DNA of 64,000 nt. Origin: Pseudoscleropodium purum (lineage: Eukaryota > Streptophyta > Bryopsida > Hypnales > Brachytheciaceae). Both the position numbers and the translations under genes were made by a program. Location of the stretch: assembly GCA_963969395.1 (NCBI GenBank), contig OZ017803.1, positions 5,332,001-5,396,000 on the forward strand. The letters run 5' to 3'. The notes beneath the pieces are model-generated. The model did no database searches. It worked only from the letters and a program-made list of their open reading frames with translations, and was not told the origin of the DNA. Of the stretch, positions 34,677-46,640 are shown piece after piece. Position 1 is the stretch's first letter. Each line of letters opens with the position of its first letter.

Positions 34677-37600
34677 ACAAGTAGTTGGGGTGAGCACCTT
34701 GTGAAGGTGTTTCAGGACACAATATTCCACGAAAATTTCCGGCATTGCGAAGTTTGTGTGCTCTGATAGAGAAGCGTAGCAAATAAGCTCTTGCTTTCTT
34801 GGTTAATTCTTTTTGCACTCCTGCAAATCGTCAGCTTGTGAGTGCTCCATGGTTCAAGTAACGTGTTGATTGTTAGTCTATGTCATTCTGTGCAAATGGG
34901 TGTTCCAGCTTCCTTGAACCTCGTCAAGTGATCCAGTTGGTCCCAAGCTTTGTGAAGCTGCTGCTTATAATGCCAAGTGCGGTGTTCAAAGCAGCCATTT
35001 CTCAGTCTCATTAGCTAGTCGGAAGAGGATTATTACCCAGAATCCTTTTCATTCTAATCCCTTAGATCTACCAAATAGTTCAGATCTGGGCGATCTAAAT
35101 TATGTAGATTGAAGAACGACTTGGCATGATGTTCGACAATACCCTCGAGGCTCCTGGCTCCCGAGCATTATCTAATCCATTGACTCACCGAAGATGGATC
35201 CTACCGCTGTACCGCAAGAGCGGTGTATGCCGAAGCAGGGCCAGATATGGAACTTCTCAAAGCGAGCAGTAGGCGCAGGTGGCGGCGAACTCGTTTTTCT
35301 GACTCTAGCACAACTCAGAAGGAATTTTGAGGTATGTATCTGTTACTAAGGTAGGGTTCGGGGTTTTAGGACTTAGCCCATGGGTCCGCTTACCTGACTG
35401 CTAGGGCTGGAGTTTCTCCTTACGTTGCTATGAAAGCAACGTAGTACTTGAGTGAAAATAGTATCGTGTATTATGATTCATTGTTAGCCAGATTTGTGAC
35501 TGCTTGTAATCTAAAGGAATTGTGTTGCCCCATGATCCAGTCTTCTTCTATGAACGTAAGCCTGAAACGAACCCTTACGTATCAAAACATGACTCTTGAT
35601 CAGGGAGGATTATGCAAGGGTACAATTGTGTATCCTCAAAAAAAAAAAAAAAAATTTCATGAAGGATTCAATAGAGAATAATTATGTTTTGTGAAGATTG
35701 TCTTAGTGGATTTTTCATGATGGAGGTTTATTTCATTTTACCATGTGACTGTTAACTGTTAATGGCGTGGTTGGTGAAACTTTATGAATGATTGAAGGTT
35801 CATTTTTTATTCATGGAGTACAATTAAATTCTTGAAGGTTTATGAAGGCCTATGTCAATGTGAACCACCCAGCTAGTTCGGGCAGAGAGTGGCAGTTTCG
35901 TTCGCTTCTACCTCAATCGGATAAGCCCCAGGCCGGATCCTTGGAACATAATTAATGTGAAACAATTAAAATAATAGTATTAAATTCATTTCTGAAACAA
36001 TCAGCAAGTTGGTTTTCCATGCATACATGTTCCCTCCAGAACACGCTTTGAGAAATTTGACACCTACTGGAGTAGCTAGCTACGCTATGTTAAGGTTTCC
36101 GAGGCTTTGTTGGAGGGAGGGAACAAAAGTCTCCTGGAATCACAAGAATTTAGCGGCATTGGGTACTAGGTAGCCTCCCCCATGAGCTGTATTTTGGCTG
36201 GGTTTGCCTATTGGGCCCCTTTCGGCCTATTTTGACCCCCAACTCCAGCCACCACCGCCACCCCATTTTACAGTGCAGCCATTCCCCTCCCAGCGTAGTT
36301 TTTTGGGTTTTTTACTGATTCTTCTTGTGGGGAGTAATTGCAAGATTGCAAGATGTTCATAACATTCTTGTAAAAGTGAAAGTCATAGAGAAAATAAAAG
36401 TAAAAGTAATTTTTTAATTTTTAATTCATAAAAATTTAAAATTTCAATATTTCTTTTGTCATGAGTTGGTATGCCATGAAACAAAGTTTGTGCACCCCTC
36501 CTTGTAAAGAGCTTTTTGACAATATTTATAATGTGACCATGTGATCTAAGAGATCTCTCCGTAATAAACAAACAAAACAAAACAACAATTTAATTTATAA
36601 TAAGAATTGAATTTTCTCGAGTGTCTCTCACTTATTCCCTTATTCAATAGAACTCCTACCTTTGTTCCCAAAATCAAAAAATATGTAAATTACAAAGAGT
36701 ATGTAGTCCAACTAATATTTCATTAACCCCTAAATGATTTTGACTATGTTTTCACCAAAACCACTTTAAAACTGCCATTTTTAGTACAAGTACCAAATTT
36801 TTTTTTAAAACTCATTTTTAGACACACATAACCCTAAGATCTTCTAGTATGTTGGTTTGAAAAAATGTGCAAAAAAATTTAGAAATTTCCACTATATAGA
36901 TTGCAAACCATTAGCATTTGAAGTAATAAAAATCCTTTTTTTGATCCTATGAAAATCCAAGTAGCTACACTTTACAAGTTCACACTTATATGAAAGGTGG
37001 TTGCAAGAAAGGTTGCCTATTTTTTGTAATGTTTTGCCAAAATTGTAGTTTCTGTGCTTAGTACTACAAATACTATAAATACTATAAAACAGAACAATCT
37101 CAACCATTGATCAAAAAAATCAATAGCTAAGAATATTGTTTTGAGTATTATGAGTACTTGTAAGTACTAAAATAGTAACATTTGAAAAAAATCTAGATTG
37201 TCACAAAAAAATAGATACAATGAGGTATAATTTAATAAATTAATAAAAAGTAAAAAATCATGAACAAAAAAAAATCTAAAAACTGATCATTTGTGAGGAT
37301 TTGATGGTAATTAGATTTCATCAAAAAAATGAAGCCAAAACCATCTCCACTATTCAAAACTACACGCGCAAGGGATCCCTATTTGCATGCATGTGGACAA
37401 CATAAAATCATGTTTTTTTAAGTTCTTTTTGTTGGGCACATGCCTCTTTAGTGTGGGAATATCATACTAAAATTTAAGCTCTACATCATTAATTAGGGAT
37501 ACTCCACAATACTTAAAAAAACCTAAATCACACAGTGTGACAAATTAGCTAAATTGAAATTTAATAATAAATTTTTTTTTGAATTTTTCTGAAAAATAAC

Positions 37601-39983
37601 AATTTCCTTTATGAACAAGTTGGCCATCTTCAATGAAAAAAAATTCAAGTACATTGGCTTCATTCTCTACATGTTATGGCTAAATTAAACTCTGCTATTC
37701 AAAATGTGACAAAAAATAGTATTGCCCTTTCTTGCAACTATCCCAAGAAAATTATTATTTCTCAAATCAATCATTCCAAGTTTAAGAATGAGCATTTAGA
37801 ATTCAGTAAACCATTGTATATTGATCAACGTTAAATCTTAAATTTGAAAATGACCTCAATACTTTGCAACACAACAATAGTATGGTCAATAAAAAGAACT
37901 AAGCAAAAGTATAATAATTTCTTAAAGTCCAATAAGAACAACCAACTACATTTGCAAATTGCAACAAAACATAAATTTTTGCAATTATTGGTTTATGGCT
38001 ATTAAAATCAAAATATTGTACATAAAACATATTCACATACTTAGAGAATGCATAACAATGCCATTACCTAGCATTACCCCCTTACATTAGAAAAGAATGA
38101 AGTAGAGCCACTTGTTCTAGATGAGTAGTGCAAATAGAAAAGATTTTTTTTTTTAAATGAGAATTTTAAAAGTGCAAATAGAAAAGAATTTTTTTTTAAA
38201 TGTGAATTTAAAAAAAATCATAGTTTGATACAGCACCTCCATTTCTATATCAGACTGCAACTTTTTAATTTTAATTTTAATTTTTTTTTCAATTTTCAAT
38301 TTTTATTTAGCCATGTAAGACTTACAAGTTTAAAGGATAGTAGCCCTCTTAAGACCCATTCTTTTTCTAATGGTATTTGCCTTAATATTCATAGTACAAT
38401 TCTACATGTTCAAATTAAGTGGTGTTGGTGAAGTTTCAATGAACACTTAAGCAAGGATATTATAGAATAAAAAAGCTATATATGGAAAAATAGAAAGGAA
38501 AAAAAAAAAAAAAAATTTAAATACTATGATCTAAAATATCTCCCTTAAAAAATTAGGTAACAATAGGGTACCATAATTTTTTTAAATAAGGGATATAATT
38601 GCAATCAAGATAACCATCTTCAATAAAAAGTTCAAGTTTATTGGGATCATGCTTCAAAAGTTATAGCATATGATAAGTCTATCATGTTAATTATGATGGA
38701 AAAATGATCTAGTCTATTTTATAATTACTCCGCTCTCCTTGAGCACCCTTATTGTACACATCAATTCATACACTATTGTTTCACAAATAATATAACTTTG
38801 TATTTAGAATTGGGATTTCCATAGTTTTAAGGGTAAATATTATATTTAATTTAATGATACAAAGACAATTTTTCTTCCTAAAATATTGACATTAGGAAAA
38901 CAATGGTGAAGTGGACAATTAATTTAGTGTAGTTGACTTTACTAAATGAGCTAGTCCATTAATCATATAAAGAATGAAAACTATTTTTCAATTTATAACT
39001 AGGCAAAGCTATTCTTTTCCTTTTAATCCTTGAATTTCTCCTATTCACATCCAATGATGCACCATTCATTTAATCACTTGTGTTCAAAAAGAAACTACAA
39101 ACTTTAGTTAATATTTTGGACCTTCATTGACTTTCCTAGCACATGAATATCTACCCTGATTCTTCAAAATGTACCATTTCTTACTTCTAAGGTAGGTACC
39201 CCCAAATGTGCCACTGACCTTAAACCGCCATCTACACTCTGTACTGTACATCTCCAAAGTCAGTTCTGTACCTCTGTGGAAGAAACTCTTTTAGAACCAA
39301 ACTTTGTTCTTTAATAACTTTTGCATACAATATCCAAATGTCATGTTCTCTGGTGTGTTGGAACCTCCTTTTAGTTGCCAACAAGAACGTATGAAAATCT
39401 GACCAGTAGCAAAAATTGGCGGTTTGGGGAGTACCCACCTTGTAGGTCTACGAAACTCTTCAAAAGGTCCATAGATCATGGACATTTTGTACTTCTCCTG
39501 TGTTTCCTTCCTGGACGGCACACTGCATGCAGGGGCTTGGCAACATTTCTTTGAACATCACGGAGAAATGAAATCACTGGGGAGTTGCATGGATTCGCCT
39601 GGAATCACACAGGGAGGTACGGTTATAATTGTTCCCTTGTTTGCTGTTTACATTTGTAAAAAATAAAAGAACCTGTCTCCTTTAGTCCGTGCATAACTTT
39701 CCTGTCCGTTGGTTGACCATTGTGAACAGAGAGTTTTGAGTGGAACTGTGGAAGTGAGGTTGAGTGTTGTTTTGCACTTCTTGTTCATGCTGTAGTCACT
39801 GGCTCGGGCACTGGCTCGATTGAGTGCAGTACATGTTTCACGAGGTCGTGCAACGGGGCCTGCCATGGCCAGATTTTCACGTTTTCGATCACTGGGGGAG
39901 ATGGAGAGTCGTTGCAAGACTGGCCGGGCATGGGCATGCTGTCGACTCGAAGTGGCGGAGGATCGGAGTCCGCTTGCAGGGGG
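34677..39983. other. AT-rich spacer
   Basis: No gene supported. It holds a poly(A) run at about 35638-35654, a short balanced-GC patch at 35880-36310, then about 3 kb of extremely AT-rich DNA with many A and T homopolymers. Minus-strand frames at about 39230-39520 (KVIKEQSLVLKEFL) show no recognisable domain. Confidence 0.55.
38128..38215. repeat. Two tandem copies of a 44-bp AT-rich unit
   Basis: AGTGCAAATAGAAAAGA followed by a T tract and AAATG-GAATTT occurs at 38128-38171 and again at 38172-38215. Confidence 0.8.
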
Positions 39984-42697
39984 ATGGGGTGCCAGGTGTT
40001 GGGCTCTCGAGGGCTCCTCATGGTCGCTCTTCTCTTCGTTACGACTACACCGTTCGTAATCGAAGGGGTTCAGTGCATCACAGCAGACGTCGATGCACCG
40101 GCACCCACTTTGTCGACGCAAACGCACAACATTGCAGTCTTCCGAAAGTACTGCTCATGATGTGCTAATTAAACATGCAGCAATATGTTGCTTCTGAGCT
40201 CAAAGTTTTCCTCACTGAATGAAGTTTCTGTGAGTGTGTAAAGAGTGCCGTATGCGACTGAAGTCTCTCGGTTCGTAGATTTAGTTATCTTGAAATTGGG
40301 CTCCATGGATGATGCACTCATGAATTTGATGCGTGCTTGCTTTTATCTAGAATGCTAATATATTGGCGGTATTCAAATACTTTGGTACCTTTCACAAGGA
40401 GTGTGATAAAAGAAAAATGCTCACATATCCTAGACTTTAGACCGTTATTTACATCTAAGTCACAATTTTTTGGGCCAAAATCATGTCGACATATCGAAAT
40501 TGATCATCAGGAACGTCAGTACCGAAAAAATGGCGATAATCCTTGCGTCATCTTGCCATTTACAGCTAGAAACTGTAAATGTGTTGCTTGATAGATATGC
40601 ATGTTAATAAAGAAATTGCAATTCATCCACAACAATGTGCACTGCTATGCTAGGATTTCCTCCCTTCCCCCCTCCCAACTCCCTAACTCATTTCTTTTCC
40701 TTGCTCTCTTGATGATCCGCAGCGCCATTTGAATGGGAAACCGTCGGAACTGACGTTCTAGCTGCCCCATGTAGGCACTCTCCACCTGGCTCTAGCTCCA
40801 CCTCCTAATTCATGCTTGCTTCACTGATCGAAGTTACGTTTCAATGATGATTACTTCGTGGGAAGTTGATTGAAGTGTGTTTGTAGAACACTCGCTGTGG
40901 CAGCGGATGTTTCGAACGCCGTATTCCAAAACTTACGCCATATATTTGGACGGAGCAGAACCCTCAGTTGTCCACCCTTCTCAACTGGACTCTCGAGCAA
41001 CATCCGCGCGATAATCTTACCAGCGTCTTTGAATATACCATTGGTACGTAATGAATTTGAAGGGGCATGCATGGCGTGGAGTTCGATGTTCTTCATCAGT
41101 CCGAAACCTCACTGGAAACCCGACACATTATGAAGTATCCATGACAAACTTGGAGTGAGTTCGAACTTCTTAACTTCAAGTTATTTTGTTACGGAGTATA
41201 ATGGATATGGAGTGCCACGACCCTTTCGATCGCACCGTTAACGTGGGGGTAGAAGGAAGTAAAATTGTAATCTTTCTAGGATTGTGCCTTGCTGTTTCTG
41301 AATCGTGGGTCCACCTTCCTCCCAGGTTGTTTGGGAGAAATGAGAGCTGCAGTGTTAGTGGCGATTATCACCAGTGTCACTTCGACGGGATGACTGGAGT
41401 ACTGCCTTCTGAAATTAGCAAATTGACCAACCTAGATACCATGTAAGTCCTCAGCCCTCATCCCCGAACAACTAGAGCTTTGATTTGATAATACTATCAT
41501 GTGGTCACGATTGCATTTCAGTTACTATCAGTTTCACATACGAACCTGAGTTTTGCAGAATCATAAATCATAATCCAAGTTAACCCATTAAGGACTAGGT
41601 CGATGACTGCAAATGAATATCTGGCTGGAAATGACAGGTTTTCATTAATAGCCAAAGTGACTACTAATGAAAACCTGTCATTTTCAGCCATAATCATCTA
41701 CCAGTGATCGACCTGGTCCTTAATGGGTTAAGGCTGATGAGGCGAGTGCGGGTTGAGCTGTTCCAAATGCCGTACCAGCACGCTTGTAAGTGCAGTGAAG
41801 TTGTGTCGGCTATGAAGTAGAGACTTCTTTAATCTTGTCCAAGTGTGTTTTTAATTTGTTTACTCGGAACGCCAACTTTCTTAAATCAATTGGAGATTTT
41901 CCACGACGTTGGCACATTTCAGGACGCGTGACTGAAACTATCAGCCAACTGAAACTGGCTGAAATCTATACCAGTCCTAGTTTATAGTATTTAGAATCTT
42001 ATGCAGAATGTAATTCTCAATTTCTGGCACAGGAATCCGGGCCTATTTAGCGGAATTCACGATATGAGCCTCCGCACACACTGTACATTGCCCAATCCAC
42101 AGATCCTGCAATATTATTTGCCTCCTTCTTGTTATTTCGCATGGCAACAGTAAAACTGAAGGTCTCTAACTTCTGTGAAATTGGCGAAATTCTACGACTT
42201 TGCCACTTTTGATAGAGCTTTGTGCAGGTAAATTTCACAAATTTCGGCTGGCGCCCGGATTCTCGCCAATTTAACGATAACAAGGTGTACGTGATGCTGC
42301 AGGTTCTTGTCCAATAACTCTTTAAGTGGAGCACTGCCTCAGACGCTTACAACGCTGACTGCGAACTGGAATACCTGTGAGATGAATTTATGCAAATTGA
42401 TACGTACTAATGAACATGGTAACATCACACTGCAACAGAGACAGAATTTTCTACTTTCATGCATGAGCTTGTCGGAGTTGCGATGTTGCGGTTTGAATCT
42501 GATTCAAATTTGATGCACATATATATGTCGTCTTGATAACAGAGACGTACCTGAGCAGCAACAATTTCAGTGGGAGTCTCCGAGTGAGCTTTCAGGAGAC
42601 TCTCTTTCGTTCGTCTCTGCACTCTGAGTATACCAAATGCCGATCAAATGACAAGAAGCTAACGGGGTCACTAGTTCATGAACTCCCAATTTATTGA
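39984..42697 (+). CDS. Putative LRR receptor-like gene, fragmentary model
   Basis: Pieces fit a secreted or membrane leucine-rich-repeat protein. An ATG at 39984 opens a credible signal peptide (MGCQVLGSRGLLMVALLFVT...). A middle open piece at about 40906-41040 reads TEQNPQLSTLLNWTLEQHPR and ends at a possible GT donor. A frame ending at 41442 has LRR-like TGVLPSEISKLTNLDTM before a GTAAGT donor. Small exons follow with plant LRR cores: from 42033 (NPGLFSGIHDMSL), from 42303 after GCTGCAG (FLSNNSLSGALPQTLTTL) and from about 42543 (TYLSSNNFSGSL), open to TGA at 42695. No transmembrane segment or kinase domain follows, so it is either an LRR receptor-like protein or a truncated receptor kinase. 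I could not join all exons in phase, and several pieces look eroded. Family call moderate; gene model weak. Confidence 0.4.
41581..41730. mobile_element. Hairpin MITE in an intron of the LRR gene
   Basis: The arms 41581-41650 and 41664-41730 are reverse complements over nearly 70 bp (outer ends TAACCCATTAAGGAC / GTCCTTAATGGGTTA; inner AATGACAGGTTTTCATTA / TAATGAAAACCTGTCATT), with a loop of only about 13 bp. Outer bases read TA-ACCC...GGGT-TA, compatible with a TA target duplication as in Tc1/mariner (Stowaway-like) MITEs. The transcript would form a long near-perfect hairpin. Confidence 0.85.
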
Positions 42698-45330
42698 TAT
42701 AGCACACTGCATGGTATTTAAGGTTAGTATTCGAAATTACAAAATGATCTTCCATTTTTATTTTCTACTGTTATGTATTTTGAGAAGTCAGTTTCCTAGA
42801 AATTGCAAATCACAACTAAATGGTCACTTTGTGAATAGCATACCTTAATTGTGACCTTTCCAATTCCAACCCGTATATATTCTTATCTATATTGTACAAC
42901 TATTGTCATGAGAGTCTAGGGTTGATTTTAATTACACTTGTTTCTTGGCTTTTGAAAATTCATAGCTTATTCATGTGGTGCCCAAAATGTGTATAAGAAA
43001 TGATGTAAAATCTTCTTTTGACATTCAACAAGATTCAATAAATTTAATAATAGTAGCATTTCTCAATTGCTTATTCAAATGCATTTCTTTGTAGTTACCT
43101 TATTTACACCCAAGTCGCAACCCAAACCTTGAAGTTTTATGTACATCTATTAATTTTGTTGCACATTGTCATAATTTCATCCAAAAAGATGGTCAAATTT
43201 TCATCCTTACAAAATTCCATTCAAGATTTGGATGTACTATTGAAAATTGAGTTTTAAATCCAATTCTATCAAACTAAGAAAAATATTTGTTCATTTAGGT
43301 AAGGATATTTAGAGATTGTTTAAGGAAGGAGACACTTGTCTAATTGCAAGATTACACTAGTCTTTTTTCTATAGTATTCTCTCAAAAAAACATAAAAACT
43401 TGCCAAAAATGCTACAAAATTAGCTAGTGTTTTTTGCAACTACCTACAATTAGATGCAATTATCCTTGTATACTTGATGAGATTCTTCCATAAAGTAGAA
43501 GCACCTCATTGCAACACTTTTTGTTTGTTGACATTTAAAAAAATGGCCTTGAATAAACACTTCTATGACTCAAAACCACCACAATTTTTCAACAGCAACC
43601 AATGAGAGTTGAAACATTTAGTCCTTCAAGGATGTCCATTCAAGATGAGTCTAGTGTTATACATAAGCTACCCTATGTTTTCAACTTTGAAAATTGATAA
43701 AATATTACTAGAGTGCTGAAAAATTACAAAATCACTTCTAGGGTTGCATTTCTTTTGTTATATACTTTAGATTGAGACTTTTTTGTCCTCTTCAAGTCAT
43801 CTAAATAAATGTGATATTTGATCAATGTGAGATGGAATATGAGACAACTCACATTTGTTCTTCTGCTTCTATGGGGTGCCCAAATAAAAAAATTCAAACT
43901 TCCCTTTTGTTTTACATATAAATGCCCCATTTTTAAGTACAATCTTTAAAAATTCTCATATAATTATTACAACATTGCATTTTCATGCAATCTCAATCAT
44001 GCATGCCAAATTTCAATTTTCAAAAACATAAATCCATTTTTGGAAATTTTTTAAAATGAAACTTTATGATATAACTTGAGAGTTGGTTGAAAGCCATTGT
44101 TGGTGAATTTTTCAAAATTCAATTTCATATATATATATTAGAAATGTCCATAAGCACATCTTTTTTTAGATAAATTTTTTGCAAAAAGGTTTCAAATTCA
44201 CTCTACAAAGGATTCACTACCAAAATCATAAGCTCAAATTTTGTAAACTAGATGTCCTTGTATTGTTTTATCAACAAACTAGCAAGCAGCTACACTACAA
44301 TGTACTATATTCATGTAGCTTTGACTTTCTTTTGGAATGATCTAGCTACTCAAAGTTCCTCAAGGTAGCTTTTGTAGATGCAAATCCTCTTTCTTTTGGT
44401 TTACATAACAAATACATTGATTCAAAGCATTAATTACGTATGATAGATTATAGAAATCCAAAATATTTATAGGCAATGTTCTTAGATAAAAATGAAATCT
44501 ATTTATGATAAATGGACCATATATACTTTTGTGTTTGATTTTCATTCTTAGGGTAAATTTTTCCCAAATGACATTCGTACAATAATTAATCTTTATTGAA
44601 GCCTTTGAAGATCTTGAAAGGAATAAATGAAATTGAAGGGATATAAAGGCAAGTAGAGTGTCATTCAATATTCCCACAACTCTAATGAAACCTGCAAGAG
44701 ATTATTATAAATCCTTGTGATATCAATATTTGCAATGAGTTACAATTTCCTCTTCAAATTGTAATGGATATATGTAGTGTAACATTATTTTGAGTGCACA
44801 ATTATTAAAACTAGACAACAATAGAAGTAAGCAAAATGCAATATGTCTAGAATTATATCTGTACTCCTTTATCTTTGTATTGGAGTCTCATTTGTATTCT
44901 AGTTGCTTATTATCCACCTTCCTATGAAGTAAGTAGGTTATATGGAAGCAATTCTAGTTGCTATTCTATATTTTAAGATTTCATAGTTAGTGTGATTTTG
45001 ACAAGATAATTAGAGAATCACCTTCAAAGATTAACCATTGACCAAGCTATAAGTAGTTCCCAATTCTAATCTCTAAAAAGAGATTTGTTTTGATAACCCA
45101 AAGTGCAAGAATTCTAGGGATTACCTTAAGACAAATTGGTGAGACAAAATTGATTCATTATCAAAAGTACAACTAAAACCTTTGCAAGCAACTTATGATA
45201 ACCCCAAAGTCCAAAACACTTTACAATGAATTTGAATACTTACAATTAGACATTTAGGAACTCATTACTATTGGACTTCCTGATACTTTGAGCAAAGATA
45301 TATCATTTCTCTTTTAACACTAAAAAAATA
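42698..45330. other. AT-rich spacer
   Basis: No gene supported; all frames are short and low in complexity, with a (TA)n stretch near 44130-44140. Confidence 0.55.
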
Positions 45331-45334
45331 AGGA

Positions 45335-46640
45335 ATAAATGACTGCAAAGAATGATTGCTATGCAATCATTTCAGACACTATTGACTAAAAAATGACTTG
45401 GGGTCCTTGTAGTCATAGTAGACAAGTCATTCTTATAAATGACTTTAGGGTTATTATCACCATCCATTTTGGACTTGGATGAGGACTTAGATGAAACAAG
45501 TGCTACATGAGGTTATAAAGAAAAGAGGTTTAAGGAAATGAGCGTTGAGGTGCCATGTGGACATGTAGAATTTTGAATATATAAGATGTAGACATCCACG
45601 TCAATAGTCATTTTGTAGTCGCGTTTCAGTAACAATAGATCCATAGAAAATCCTATCTGGACATCTACATCAATAGTCATTTTGTAGTTATTTTTCAGTT
45701 ATTGCAAACCTATAAAAAAATCCAACATGGACATGTTGGTTGGCAATCATTTTTTTGCCGTTTGTGGTTTGATACATGGCAAGTCATGTCCTAATCATTT
45801 GGTAGTAACGATTTTGTCATTCTTTAGTGGTGTTTTAGGGTGATTGCAAGAAACACTTGTCCTTTTGGACTCAAAATGGCCTTATTACTTGAGTATTGTG
45901 ACTTTTCGAATAATTTTTTTAAATACAACAAATTATGGATAATTTGTAAAGCATTGAAAATACTATATGTGAGAAAATTTAGACCTAGAAAAAATTACTT
46001 CTAAAAGTTATACACAACAAAAGAGGCCTAGAAAAATGTATGAAAATAGATGCTTTTGAATTTGATTTTTAGGAAATAGTAAAAAAAAATTTTTAATTTT
46101 AAAATATATATATAATTTTTCTATTCTTCTCTTTGGTCCCATATAAACAAAAAATTCATCATAAAAAATTTTCCCTCTTCATAGTGCTTGCGCAAACAAT
46201 GTCTACTTTGAACGCATGTGTAGCCCTTGCACTGGTTTCTTTGCCAAAAATCTCATCAAAAGTCTTTAGAATGTTAGCCCACCTACAACATGTCAAAACC
46301 CTAGCTTCAAAATCGCATTTTTGGTCCCCAAATAGGACTGAGAACCCCCAAAACAATTAAGGTAGATACCGAATCGGGGCCACCTTAAAAATAATAAATT
46401 GTTTTTTAAAAAATTGAAAAAAATATGAAATGTCTTAATCAACAACTCGCACCTTTTTTCTAAATTTCAACTAAAACGGATTTAAACCGCAACAGTTATG
46501 AGGAAAAAACACCTCCATGGAGATCGAGGGGACACACAAAAAGGACAAGTGTTTCTTGCGATCATCCTTTAGTCATTTAGAAATGACTAGGTAGCAATAG
46601 TCATTTTCCTAGTTGACTACTAGTCATTTTGTATTCATGT
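45335..46640. mobile_element. Candidate non-autonomous DNA element with long inverted repeats
   Basis: A segment at about 45836-45875 (TTTAGGGTGATTGCAAGAAA CACTTGTCC...) recurs in reverse complement at about 46535-46575, flanking about 660 bp. Outside these arms both sides carry many copies of AGTCATTTTG / AAATGACT, including a roughly 70-bp tandem repeat at about 45595-45735 (CAATAGTCATTTTGTAGT twice). The overall picture, inverted terminal or subterminal repeats with a non-coding centre, is that of a Mutator- or hAT-like derivative, but neither the true ends nor a target duplication could be fixed. The interior frame at 46200-46360 (MSTLNACVALALVSLPKISS) is not recognised. Confidence 0.5.

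Noticed and set aside
39230..39521. Overlapping minus-strand frames (KVIKEQSLVLKEFL etc.)
   Set aside because: No recognisable domain, no good splice context and AT-rich composition.
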